Shown here: positions 46,291 through 55,356 of the stretch, one piece after another
Layout of the letters: each line of letters starts with the position of its first letter
Position numbering within the stretch: position 1 is the stretch's first letter
Origin: Winogradskyella vincentii
GTDB lineage: Bacteria; Bacteroidota; Bacteroidia; Flavobacteriales; Flavobacteriaceae
NCBI RefSeq assembly: GCF_020166345.1
Contig: NZ_JAIUJS010000008.1
Span: forward strand, 61,319-125,318
DNA: 64,000 nucleotides
Direction: 5' to 3'
Notes under the pieces: model-generated
Seen by the model: the letters and a program-made list of their open reading frames with translations, nothing else
Told to the model about the DNA's origin: nothing
The model's database searches: none
Translations under genes and position numbers: made by a program

Positions 46291-46429
46291 TTTAACACTG
46301 TTAGAATAAAATTATTTAATTCATATACTCATAACCTTTTACTAGGTAGAACCTTTACTATGTCGTATCTTCGCTGCCCGAAAATTGAATCAAACGTCCC
46401 AAAGAAGGGTTAACCTAATAAAACATTAA

Positions 46430-46957
46430 ATGAAAGAAAAGAAGAAAATTACTTTTGACGTATTAATTGAAATACCAAAAGGAAGTAGAAACAAATACGA
46501 ATACGATTTTGCATTAAATAAAATACGTTTTGACAGAACTTTATTCTCATCTATGATGTATCCAGGAGATTATGGATTTGTGCCAGAAACGTTAGCATTA
46601 GATCAAGATCCACTTGATGTATTGGTGCTTTCAACAGAACCGTCATATCCAATGGTTGTAATGGAAGTTAGACCAATAGGAGTTTTTCATATGACAGACG
46701 AAAAAGGTCCGGACGAAAAAATTATTTGCGTTCCGGTTTCTGATCCTGTTTGGAGTAAACGATCAGATATCAATGATTTAAACCCACATCGTTTAAAAGA
46801 AATAGAACATTTCTTCCAGGTTTATAAGGATTTAGAGAAGAAAAAAGTAGATGTAGGTGGCTGGGGAGATGCAGAAGAAGCTACAAAAATATATCTGCAA
46901 TGTGTTGAACGATACGAAGAGAGTGAACACAAAAAGAAAAGAACTTTTACTATATAA
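46430..46957 (+). CDS. ppa: Inorganic pyrophosphatase, family I
   Basis: 175 residues. The signature DQDPLDVLVL supplies metal-binding aspartates; IPKGSRNKYEYD and YPGDYGFVPET are also family-specific. It hydrolyses cytosolic pyrophosphate to phosphate. It lies directly upstream of a membrane pyrophosphatase but is separated by a terminator and a new promoter. Confidence 0.97.
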   Translation: MKEKKKITFDVLIEIPKGSRNKYEYDFALNKIRFDRTLFSSMMYPGDYGFVPETLALDQDPLDVLVLSTEPSYPMVVMEVRPIGVFHMTDEKGPDEKIICVPVSDPVWSKRSDINDLNPHRLKEIEHFFQVYKDLEKKKVDVGGWGDAEEATKIYLQCVERYEESEHKKKRTFTI

Positions 46958-46990
46958 TGTATTTATTGTAAAAATTCAGCATTTAAAATG

Positions 46991-47020
46991 AGCTATCTTT
47001 AATTAAGGGTGGCTTTTTTT
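46991..47020 (+). terminator. Intrinsic terminator after ppa
   Basis: AGCTATCTTT (46991-47000) pairs over ten positions with AAGGGTGGCT (47005-47014), using three or four G-U pairs, with an AATT loop and a seven-T tail. Because the stem relies on wobble pairs, it works only on the plus strand. Confidence 0.7.
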
Positions 47021-47036
47021 ATCAGGTATATTTTTC

Positions 47037-47044
47037 TATTTTTG
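47037..47044 (+). promoter_or_regulatory. -7 box of hppA
   Basis: TATTTTTG, an exact consensus, 40 bases before the ATG at 47085 and just after the ppa terminator. No TTG -33 element is visible. Confidence 0.45.
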
Positions 47045-47084
47045 GCAGCATTAAAAAACTAGTAACTAACTAACACATATTAAT

Positions 47085-49454
47085 ATGGATATTTTAATTA
47101 AAGCGCTTCCAGCTTTTGGTGTTTTAGCATTACTCTTTGTATTTATTAAAAGTGCATGGGTAAGCAAACAAGACCAAGGAACGGACAAAATGAAAAGAAT
47201 TGCTAAGAATATTGCAGATGGTGCAATGTCCTTTTTAAAGGCTGAATACAAAATTTTAGCAATTTTCGTTGTAGCAGTTGCAATTCTACTTTACTTCAAA
47301 GGTAGTTATGAAGAAGGGTCAAATGGTGTTGTAGCAGTTTCCTTTATTATAGGTGCAATTTGTTCTGCTCTTGCAGGTTTCATAGGAATGAAAGTTGCAA
47401 CTAAAGCAAATGTAAGAACAACTAGTGCGGCGAGAACATCTTTAGGTAAAGCTTTAGAAGTAGCTTTTGCTGGTGGTGCTGTAATGGGACTTGGAGTTGT
47501 TGGCTTAGGTGTATTAGGGCTAAGCGGTTTGTTTATGATTTACAGTGAAATGGGCTGGGGAATCAATGAAGTCTTAAATGTACTATCAGGATTTTCTTTA
47601 GGTGCTTCATCTATTGCGTTATTTGCGCGTGTTGGTGGAGGTATTTATACTAAAGCAGCAGACGTTGGAGCCGATTTAGTTGGTAAGGTAGAAGCTGGAA
47701 TTCCTGAAGATCACCCATTAAATCCTGCTACAATTGCAGATAACGTTGGTGATAACGTTGGAGATGTTGCTGGTATGGGCGCTGATTTATTTGAATCTTA
47801 TGTAGGCTCAATAATTGGTACTATGGTTCTTGGAGCATTTATTATAACACCAGACTTTAATGGTTTAGGTGCTGTATACTTGCCTCTAGTTTTAGCAGCT
47901 GTAGGTATAGTAATGTCTATTATAGGTACATTCTTCGTAAAAGTTAAAGATGGTGGTAACCCACAAACAGCTCTAAATATTGGTGAGTTTGGTTCAGCTG
48001 GTTTAATGCTAGTTGCATCTTATTTTATTATAAACGCTTTAATTCCTGAAACTGTTGAAGGGCTTCCTAGTGGAGCTACAGGAGTATTTGTTGCAGTAAT
48101 CGCTGGTTTAATTGCTGGTTTAGCTGTTGGTAAAGTAACTGAATATTATACAGGAACTGGCACAAGACCAGTTAACTCTATCGTAAAGCAATCAGAAACT
48201 GGTAGTGCTACAAATATTATTGCTGGTTTAGGTGTAGGAATGATGTCTACAATGATTCCTATTCTTCTTATTGCTGCGGCAATATTAGTATCACATTATT
48301 ATGCAGGTTTATATGGTATTGCGATTGCAGCTGTTGGTATGCTTGCAAATACAGGAATCCAATTAGCAGTTGATGCTTATGGACCAATTTCAGATAATGC
48401 AGGTGGTATTGCAGAGATGGCAGAATTACCAAGTGAAGTACGTGAGCGTACTGACAAATTAGATGCAGTTGGAAATACAACTGCTGCAATTGGTAAAGGA
48501 TTTGCTATTGCTTCTGCAGCTTTAACTGCATTAGCATTATTTGCTGCATTCATGAAAACAGCAAACGTAACTGCAATTGACGTTTCTAAGCCTACAGTAA
48601 TGGCTGGTCTATTAGTAGGTGGTATGTTACCATTTGTATTCTCAGCATTGTCTATGAATGCGGTTGGTAGAGCTGCAATGGCAATGATCGAAGAAGTTAG
48701 ACGTCAGTTTAGAGATATACCAAAATTAAAAGCAGCATTAGAAGTAATGCGTGCTGTTGATTCTGATATGTCTAAAGCAACAGATGCCCAAAGAGCAATT
48801 TTTGACGAAGCTGATGGTGTTGCAGAATATGATAAATGTGTTGAGATTTCTACACAAGCATCTATTAAAGAAATGGTATTACCTGGTCTATTAGCCATAG
48901 CCGTACCAGTTGCTGTTGGTTTTATTGGTGGAGCAGAAATGTTAGGTGGTCTATTAGCTGGTGTAACAACTTGTGGTGTTCTTATGGCGATATTCCAATC
49001 TAATGCAGGTGGAGCATGGGACAATGCTAAAAAGATGATTGAAGAACAAGGAAGAAAAGGAACTGATGCTCACAAAGCAGCTGTTGTTGGTGATACTGTA
49101 GGTGATCCATTTAAAGATACTTCAGGTCCTTCATTAAATATCTTATTAAAGTTAATGTCTGTTGTAGCCTTGGTAATAGCACCAAGTATTGCAATATCTG
49201 CCACAGGAATGGCTTCTTATGAGACTGAGGAAATTAAAAAGGAGATTGTTATTTCAGATAGTAATGAGGCCGAAGCTACAGTAGAATATACAATGGTAGT
49301 AAATGGCGAAGAAGTAACTGAAAGCAAGACTTTTAAGGGAACTGAGGCTGAAGTTGAAGCACAACTTAAAGCTTTTGAAGAAAACTTAAAGTCTACTGAG
49401 AAAGATGCAGAAGTAGAAACTATTATAGAAAAAGTAGAAGTTTCTAAAAGCTAA
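47085..49454 (+). CDS. hppA: K+-dependent membrane-bound ion-pumping pyrophosphatase
   Basis: 789 residues with about 16 membrane helices. [11 protein letters not shown] and [19 protein letters not shown] are the pyrophosphate/Mg2+ site. [10 protein letters not shown] carries Ala where K+-independent enzymes have Lys, so it should be K+-dependent. It couples pyrophosphate hydrolysis to outward pumping of Na+ or H+; which ion cannot be read reliably. After the last helix there is an unusual hydrophilic, acidic tail of about 75 residues (from [18 protein letters not shown] to the end). A terminator follows. Confidence 0.95.
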   Translation: MDILIKALPAFGVLALLFVFIKSAWVSKQDQGTDKMKRIAKNIADGAMSFLKAEYKILAIFVVAVAILLYFKGSYEEGSNGVVAVSFIIGAICSALAGFIGMKVATKANVRTTSAARTSLGKALEVAFAGGAVMGLGVVGLGVLGLSGLFMIYSEMGWGINEVLNVLSGFSLGASSIALFARVGGGIYTKAADVGADLVGKVEAGIPEDHPLNPATIADNVGDNVGDVAGMGADLFESYVGSIIGTMVLGAFIITPDFNGLGAVYLPLVLAAVGIVMSIIGTFFVKVKDGGNPQTALNIGEFGSAGLMLVASYFIINALIPETVEGLPSGATGVFVAVIAGLIAGLAVGKVTEYYTGTGTRPVNSIVKQSETGSATNIIAGLGVGMMSTMIPILLIAAAILVSHYYAGLYGIAIAAVGMLANTGIQLAVDAYGPISDNAGGIAEMAELPSEVRERTDKLDAVGNTTAAIGKGFAIASAALTALALFAAFMKTANVTAIDVSKPTVMAGLLVGGMLPFVFSALSMNAVGRAAMAMIEEVRRQFRDIPKLKAALEVMRAVDSDMSKATDAQRAIFDEADGVAEYDKCVEISTQASIKEMVLPGLLAIAVPVAVGFIGGAEMLGGLLAGVTTCGVLMAIFQSNAGGAWDNAKKMIEEQGRKGTDAHKAAVVGDTVGDPFKDTSGPSLNILLKLMSVVALVIAPSIAISATGMASYETEEIKKEIVISDSNEAEATVEYTMVVNGEEVTESKTFKGTEAEVEAQLKAFEENLKSTEKDAEVETIIEKVEVSKS

Positions 49455-49470
49455 AATAAGAGCTTATTAA

Positions 49471-49506
49471 ATAAAAAAGCCCTCGCAATTGCAAGGGCTT
49501 TTCTTT
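49471..49506. terminator. Bidirectional terminator between hppA and the S9 peptidase gene
   Basis: An A-run leads into AGCCCT, a self-complementary GCAATTGC core and AGGGCT, then TTTTCTTTT. It lies between the two convergent stop codons and suits both. Confidence 0.88.
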
Positions 49507-49521
49507 TCAATAGAGTTTAGG

Positions 49522-52047
49522 CTATTTGCCTTTTGGTTTGTCTCTATTCATTTCAGTAATATCAATATTAGTTGCTTCATGATTGAGTAAATGCTTGCTG
49601 AAATGATCTGCTCTTAACCAGAATGAGTATTCTGTCATATTGCCAAAACCATGACGTTGGCCTGGCATTAGCATAAAATCAAACCGTTTGTTTGCTTTTA
49701 TCAATGCATGAGCCATTCGAATTGTGCCACCTGGATGAACGTTATTGTCTACATCACCGGTAATTAGCATTAAATGTCCTTTCAAGTTTTTAGCAAGTGA
49801 TTGATTGTCATCAATCATGTATTTATATTTTACATTGCCATTTTCATCAATTTCTTCTTGTACACCATGGTGCGTTTCGCTCCACCAACTATTATAGATA
49901 TTGTTGTCATGGTTCCCGGCAGAAGATACTGCAGCTTTAAAGAAATCTGGGTATACTAAAATTGCTGCAGTAGACATGAATCCGCCTCCAGAATGTCCAT
50001 AAATTCCAACTTTTTCGATGTCAATAAAACCATATTTATCTGATAACTGTTCAGCTACATGTTTTTTATCTGCTAAACCATAATCCCTTAGGTTCCCATA
50101 ACCATAATTGTGATACCATTTAGACCTATCTGGATGACCTCCTCGATTACCCATGGTAACAACAATAAACCCTACTTGAGCCATTCGATCTAACCTATCC
50201 ATCCGTACAGAAAATGATTTGTTTACAGCTTCGGTCTGAGGACCTGGATATACATATTCTAGTAGTGGGTATTTTTTTGTTTCATCAAAATCAAAAGGCT
50301 TATACATTACACCATAAATGTCAGTGATTCCATCATCAGCTTTCATTTTAAATGGTTCTGGAAATTGATATCCAGATGCAAACAATTGGGATAAATCTGC
50401 CTCCTCTAGTTGCATAGCAACTTTGCCGCTGCTATCCCTTAATTCTGACTTCGGAGTGGTATTAACTCTAGAATAATTACTAACAAAATATTTATTAGAA
50501 TCGGCCATACTTGTATTAGTATTAAAATCTCCAGGATTAAGAGCTCTTAAAGCCGTACCGTTAAGGTTTATCTTATACATATGCTCATAGTAAGGATCTT
50601 GATTTTTTGGAATGCCATGAGCTGTAAAATAAAGTGTTCTTGTTTTATCATCCACGCCAATTGAACGTTCTACATGATATGAACCACTTGTCACCTGATT
50701 TTTTAAATTACCTTCTGTATCATATAGGTAATAATGAGCCCAACCAGAACGCTCAGCCCAGTGCAACATTTCTGTTTCATTATTAAATAGTACTAATGGT
50801 CTAGATTCAATGTATGTGTTAAAGCGTTCTTCTATTAATACTTTAACATCTCCAGTATTTATATCTGCCACACAGATATCCAATTTTTTTCGGTCCCGAC
50901 TTATAGTATTGAAATATATTTTCCCCTTTTGGGATAATAAAAGAGATGGTTGAAAATCATCTCTATAAGTTGATTTTTTTCTAGGTGCTCGATAAATTTG
51001 AATACTTTGTTGTTTTACCGTATCTATTTTGACCTTAATACTGCTCTTTGATGGGATATCAAAAACATGAATTTCTGTTTTGTAAAATTCATCTTCTCCT
51101 GGCATATGATACTTGTAGGTTTCAAGTGTTGGTCTTTTGCTAGATGTTGTGTTGATTACCCATAGATCTTTAATGTGTCTGGCATCTCGTCTTTGGAAAA
51201 CAAACTTTTTAGAATCGTGAGACCATGTTCCTCCAACATATTTTCGATTGTCCTTATTTTTAAGTTTGGTCTCATTATTTTCTCCTCTTGTTCTGCCACC
51301 GTAACTATAATTTTCTTCACCATCATTGGTCCATTGATTTTCAACTATTGTAGAGTCTTTCTCGTTTTTTACTGCTTTAAGAAAGTTTTCTTTATCCATC
51401 CAATAAAGATTGTAGTTCTTAGAAAATAAAACTACCGAACTATCTGGAGCAATATTGGCCCATTTTTTCCATTCTTCTTTTTCCTTCTTTTTATTATCTA
51501 ATACGATTAATGAATTACCACCAAGGCGATATTCAAAATGATAAATCTTATTTACCATTTTTGGTTTGCTTTTTTTCTTTTTGGTAGAAGTAGAATCCCT
51601 TTTTTGCTTGTCTTCTTCGTTTTTATCTTCCTTAACTTCTTCTACTTTCTCTGTAGAGGTAACATAAAATTGAATTGCTGTATCGTTTTTCACAAACTTG
51701 AAATCGAACTTAGGTAGGTGCTTTGCATCATATGGGTCTTTGGTGATTTCAGTAAGCCATTTGGCCATTTTTTCATTATCAAAAAGTTCTTTTTTAGTTC
51801 TGTTGTCCGCATCAACAATATAATATTTAGAGCCTTCTGTAGTTTTGTATTGATACCAAAATCGATTCCCTTTTTTTAACCAATTTGGTCTAACTGAAGT
51901 AGAGTGCACCATTTTCCCAAGGTTTGTAGGAGAATATTTAGATGCTAATCTATAGTTAGGAACAGGAATATTATCCTCTTTTTCAGATTGTGCGCTAACA
52001 GTGCCGTAAGTAAATAGTACTAAAAGAACGACGAGTATTTTCTTCAT
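49522..52047 (-). CDS. Exported S9-family prolyl oligopeptidase-like peptidase (DPP IV type)
   Basis: 841 residues with a signal peptide (LVLLFTYGTVSAQ). The N-terminal two-thirds is a DPP IV-type beta-propeller with a lysine/glutamate-rich insertion (about 130-165). The catalytic domain has the nucleophile Ser686 in YGHSGGGF, Asp in ITGDVDNNVHPGG and His in GQRHGFG. It probably removes dipeptides or cleaves small peptides in the periplasm. The gene is monocistronic by layout. Confidence 0.92.
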   Translation of the reverse strand: MKKILVVLLVLFTYGTVSAQSEKEDNIPVPNYRLASKYSPTNLGKMVHSTSVRPNWLKKGNRFWYQYKTTEGSKYYIVDADNRTKKELFDNEKMAKWLTEITKDPYDAKHLPKFDFKFVKNDTAIQFYVTSTEKVEEVKEDKNEEDKQKRDSTSTKKKKSKPKMVNKIYHFEYRLGGNSLIVLDNKKKEKEEWKKWANIAPDSSVVLFSKNYNLYWMDKENFLKAVKNEKDSTIVENQWTNDGEENYSYGGRTRGENNETKLKNKDNRKYVGGTWSHDSKKFVFQRRDARHIKDLWVINTTSSKRPTLETYKYHMPGEDEFYKTEIHVFDIPSKSSIKVKIDTVKQQSIQIYRAPRKKSTYRDDFQPSLLLSQKGKIYFNTISRDRKKLDICVADINTGDVKVLIEERFNTYIESRPLVLFNNETEMLHWAERSGWAHYYLYDTEGNLKNQVTSGSYHVERSIGVDDKTRTLYFTAHGIPKNQDPYYEHMYKINLNGTALRALNPGDFNTNTSMADSNKYFVSNYSRVNTTPKSELRDSSGKVAMQLEEADLSQLFASGYQFPEPFKMKADDGITDIYGVMYKPFDFDETKKYPLLEYVYPGPQTEAVNKSFSVRMDRLDRMAQVGFIVVTMGNRGGHPDRSKWYHNYGYGNLRDYGLADKKHVAEQLSDKYGFIDIEKVGIYGHSGGGFMSTAAILVYPDFFKAAVSSAGNHDNNIYNSWWSETHHGVQEEIDENGNVKYKYMIDDNQSLAKNLKGHLMLITGDVDNNVHPGGTIRMAHALIKANKRFDFMLMPGQRHGFGNMTEYSFWLRADHFSKHLLNHEATNIDITEMNRDKPKGK

Positions 52048-52205
52048 GATTAGTTGGTTTTTTGAAGTTTAATCGGTAATGCCACTAAATTACTTGTTAA
52101 AAATTGAAGTCATAGTTACTTTAACATTTTCCTTAGTTTTTTAATTTACAAACTAGACTTAAATTCTAGTTTTAGTATCTTCAAACTTTCAAAAACTGTT
52201 TTCAT

Positions 52206-53210
52206 TTGAGTTGGTTTAAAAAAGATCCATTACAGATAATACCTTTTGATACCTATGGTACTAATGAACACCTTTATTTGAAGGGTAGGGCCTTAGAAGA
52301 TGAGGACATAGATTTAGATAAAAAGGACTGGTTTAGTTTACTTTTAAACTCTTGGAAGCGTTTTGAAACTGATGAGATAAGAAATTCACCTTTAGTCATC
52401 AGCCTCCCTAATCAAGAAATTATTAAATCGAGCACAGATGCAGAAGGGTATTACCTATTGGATAAATCTTCTGATAACTTAAAACATCACATTGATGATG
52501 AAGGTTGGCTAGAATATTATGTCTCTTACAAAAGCAATAGTAAGAAAAGACAGATTCAGTTAAATAATAAGTTCAAGGGTAAAATGCTTATTCCAAGGCA
52601 AAATACAAGCTTTGGTGTAATTAGCGACATTGATGATACTATTCTGCATACAGGTGTTACTTCTAGATTAAAGTGGAGGGTTGTTGTAAATACATTGTTT
52701 AAAACACCTCATAAACGGAAGGCATTAGAGGGCTCCGCAGAGTTTTATCATTTGTTACATAATGGAAAAACAAACTTAGAGGCAAACCCCATTTTTTATG
52801 TGAGCAATAGTCCTTGGAATTTATACCGATACTTGGCGTTTTTTTTAAAAAACAATAATTTCCCTAAAGGTCCAATTTTGCTAAGAGATTTTAGAACTCC
52901 GTTTGATAGAACTCCAAAAATGGAACTGGCACACAAGTATCATGAAATTTTCAATATTCTAAAGACGTATCCCAACCTCAATTTTATTTTAATTGGTGAC
53001 TGTGGAGAGAAAGATGCCTATATCTATTTAGATGTCGTAAAAGAATTTCCAAATAGAATAGCAGCAATATACTTAAGAGCTGTAGAGCATTCCAAACGTA
53101 TGAAACGTATCAGTACTCTTTTTGAAGATTATAACGAAGTTCCTGTACTAATAGTAGAAAATGGAGAACAGGCTTTGTTACATGCCAGAAATCATGGGTT
53201 TATTGCTTAG
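52206..53210 (+). CDS. App1-like phosphatidate phosphatase domain protein (DUF2183)
   Basis: 334 residues, no export signal. The start is TTG at 52206; the family's N-terminal beta-domain (IIPFDTYGTNEHLYLKGRALEDE) begins immediately after, and no ATG is nearby. The catalytic HAD-like motifs are GVISDIDDTILHTGV and YVSNSPWNLYRYL, with the distal GDCGEKDAYIY. In yeast App1 this domain dephosphorylates phosphatidate. The bacterial role is unknown. Its stop overlaps the stop of the convergent kinase gene by 4 bases. Confidence 0.88.
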   Translation: MSWFKKDPLQIIPFDTYGTNEHLYLKGRALEDEDIDLDKKDWFSLLLNSWKRFETDEIRNSPLVISLPNQEIIKSSTDAEGYYLLDKSSDNLKHHIDDEGWLEYYVSYKSNSKKRQIQLNNKFKGKMLIPRQNTSFGVISDIDDTILHTGVTSRLKWRVVVNTLFKTPHKRKALEGSAEFYHLLHNGKTNLEANPIFYVSNSPWNLYRYLAFFLKNNNFPKGPILLRDFRTPFDRTPKMELAHKYHEIFNILKTYPNLNFILIGDCGEKDAYIYLDVVKEFPNRIAAIYLRAVEHSKRMKRISTLFEDYNEVPVLIVENGEQALLHARNHGFIA

Positions 53211-53821
53211 AATAAACCGTGAATTTGTGCATCAATCTTATTTATAATACCTCCCAGATCTTCAGGATTATCAACAAAATCTAGGTCATCAACATCTATA
53301 ATTAAAAGATTCCCCTTGTTGTAACCATGAATCCATGCTTCGTATCGCTCATTTAATCTGCTTAAATAGTCAATACTAATTGAATTTTCGTAGTCTCTAC
53401 CACGTTTGTGAATCTGAGCAACAAGATTTGGAATTGAACTTCTTAGATAAATTAATAAATCAGGTCCTTTTACAAAAGATTCCATTAAATCAAACAACGA
53501 AGAATAGTTCTCAAAATCGCGATTGGTCATTAAACCCATGGCATGAAGGTTTGGTGCAAAAATATGAGCATCTTCATAGATGGTTCTATCTTGAATAATG
53601 TCTTTGCCACTGCTATGAATCTGGTTTACCTGACGAAATCTGCTATTAAGGAAATATACCTGCAAATTAAAGCTCCAACGTTCCATCTGATTGTAAAAAT
53701 CATCTAGGTATGGATTGTCTACAACATCTTCTAATTGCGCTTCCCATTTATAGTGTTTAGCAAGTAATTTGGTGAGCGTAGTCTTCCCAGCTCCTATATT
53801 TCCAGCAACAGCAACATGCAT
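53207..53821 (-). CDS. Deoxynucleoside kinase (deoxyadenosine/deoxyguanosine kinase type)
   Basis: 204 residues. The P-loop GNIGAGKTT is at residues 7-15. The Asp-Arg pair is in IIQDRTIYEDAHIFA, and the lid is IHKRGRDYENSI. Together with QMERWSFNLQVYFL these mark the dNK family. It phosphorylates salvaged deoxynucleosides in the cytosol, in line with the nucleoside transporter and thyA elsewhere in the window. The 260-residue secreted protein gene ends 3 bases upstream of its start codon. Confidence 0.92.
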   Translation of the reverse strand: MHVAVAGNIGAGKTTLTKLLAKHYKWEAQLEDVVDNPYLDDFYNQMERWSFNLQVYFLNSRFRQVNQIHSSGKDIIQDRTIYEDAHIFAPNLHAMGLMTNRDFENYSSLFDLMESFVKGPDLLIYLRSSIPNLVAQIHKRGRDYENSISIDYLSRLNERYEAWIHGYNKGNLLIIDVDDLDFVDNPEDLGGIINKIDAQIHGLF

Positions 53822-53824
53822 AAT

Positions 53825-54607
53825 CTATTCTAGTTTAAGTTGATATTGACGCAGAATTCCGTCGTTGTAAATATACAAGGTTTCATTGGTTACCAAAAAC
53901 TGATTTATTAACAAATTTGGATGTGAAATTGGTATGATTTCAGAATTGTTTTTGGGTAAAATATAGAGTTGATTGTCATTTTTCAAAACAGTATGTGCTT
54001 TGCTAAATGCCATTTTATCATAGTTGTTATTAGGAAATTTTTTCACCAAACTGCCAAAGTAATTATAGACGTATAAAAATTGTTTAGTAAGTAGATAGCA
54101 GAAGTTGTAGTCACTCTTTAAGTCTAGTACCTCGGATTGGATGGGTACTGTTTTAAGTCTTATTTTATTGGTTTTGTAATCGTATAATTCTAATTGCTGT
54201 AAGTCCTGATTAAAAATCCAAATTGTGTTGTCATAACCAGTAGAAACATAACTGACATTCTTATAAGGAACTACCGTGTTGAAGTCAATTTTAAAAATTT
54301 CAGCAAGTCTATTATCTAGAATAATAACCGAATTAAAATCCCTGTAGAAGAGATTTATTTTTAAAGGATTAAACGTATTTGCAGTGCTTATTTCACTGAG
54401 TTGATAATTGGTATATGTAATTGTAGTGTCCTTTGTTTTTTTGTTAAATGTGTTGTCATTAGTTGAATAATACATGGTGCCAAAAGTATCTACTCCGAAT
54501 ATATCCAAGACGTCAATTTTCATTGAATCTGCTAAATTGGCTTTAATGGATTTTTGGGAAAAGCAAACTGTACTTACAAATAAGAATAAATAGAATATTT
54601 TTTTCAT
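53825..54607 (-). CDS. Secreted protein of unknown function, propeller-like
   Basis: 260 residues with a Sec signal peptide (FYLFLFVSTVCFSQ). No named domain is recognised. The mature part is a chain of short beta-strands with recurring aromatic positions (NVSYVSTGYDNTIWIFNQDLQQLELYD-like segments), suggesting a partial beta-propeller. It lies 65 bases downstream of the response regulator gene and 3 bases upstream of the dNK gene on the same strand. It may be co-transcribed with the kinase gene. Confidence 0.75.
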   Translation of the reverse strand: MKKIFYLFLFVSTVCFSQKSIKANLADSMKIDVLDIFGVDTFGTMYYSTNDNTFNKKTKDTTITYTNYQLSEISTANTFNPLKINLFYRDFNSVIILDNRLAEIFKIDFNTVVPYKNVSYVSTGYDNTIWIFNQDLQQLELYDYKTNKIRLKTVPIQSEVLDLKSDYNFCYLLTKQFLYVYNYFGSLVKKFPNNNYDKMAFSKAHTVLKNDNQLYILPKNNSEIIPISHPNLLINQFLVTNETLYIYNDGILRQYQLKLE

Positions 54608-54633
54608 ACCGATCTGAAAAATACAAAAAATGA

Positions 54634-54654
54634 GCCACAGTATAACGCTGTGAA
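54634..54654 (-). terminator. Weak terminator-like hairpin after the response regulator gene
   Basis: On the minus strand CACAG and CTGTG flank a 7-base loop (54636-54652). The sequence continues CTCATTTTTTG, giving a short T-run. The stem is only 5 bp, so this is tentative. Confidence 0.3.
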
Positions 54655-54672
54655 TTTTGATTTAGTTTTTAT

Positions 54673-55356
54673 CTAGACGGTAAGTTTATAACCAAAACCT
54701 CGGACATTTATAATTTGAATGCTATCATCCTTATTCAGTTTTTTTCTCAACTTAGAAATGAACACGTCCATACTTCTAGCAGAAAAGAAATCATCTGTTC
54801 CCCAAAGTTTATTAAGAATGAGAGACCTGTCTAAAACTTTATTTTGATTTTTGATGAGATGAAATAATAAATGTGCTTCTCTATGTGTAAGTTGTAAAGG
54901 TGCTTCTTCTTTATAGTGTAGAAGTTGTTTTGGGAAATTAAATTGGTATTCTCCAATATTTAAAATATCTGCAGTTTTCTGAACTTGGGTTCTATTTAGT
55001 AAATTATGAATTCTCACTATGAGCTCTTCCATACTAAATGGCTTTTTGAGGTAGTCATTTCCTCCAATTGAAAACCCTTCTACAACATCTTCGGTTTGAG
55101 ATTTTGCTGTAAGAAAAATAATGGGAATACTATCGTCAATTGCTCTGATTTCTTTAGCTAATGTAAAGCCGTCTTTTTTCGGCATCATTACGTCTAGAAC
55201 AAGTATTTCAGGTTGTTCAGACTTGTATTTTTCAAAGGCTTTCTCGCCATTTTCACATAGAATTACATCAAAGTCTCTTGTTTCAAGACTTTCTTTAATT
55301 ATTTGACCTAATGCAATTTCGTCTTCTGCTAAAATGAGTTTTATTTTTTTAGCCAT
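54673..55356 (-). CDS. OmpR/PhoB-family response regulator
   Basis: 227 residues. The receiver domain (5-118) has phospho-acceptor Asp55 in LVLDVMMPKKDG, the acidic pair in LILAEDE and the Lys in FLTAK and YLKKPF. The winged-helix DNA-binding domain (about 135-225) includes LTHREAHLLFHLIKN and VFISKLRKKLNKDDSIQIINVRGFGYKL. It overlaps the kinase gene by 8 bases, so the two are translationally coupled. OmpR-type regulators bind direct repeats at 10-11 bp spacing, exactly what is seen upstream of the kinase gene at 56924. Confidence 0.95.
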   Translation of the reverse strand: MAKKIKLILAEDEIALGQIIKESLETRDFDVILCENGEKAFEKYKSEQPEILVLDVMMPKKDGFTLAKEIRAIDDSIPIIFLTAKSQTEDVVEGFSIGGNDYLKKPFSMEELIVRIHNLLNRTQVQKTADILNIGEYQFNFPKQLLHYKEEAPLQLTHREAHLLFHLIKNQNKVLDRSLILNKLWGTDDFFSARSMDVFISKLRKKLNKDDSIQIINVRGFGYKLTV

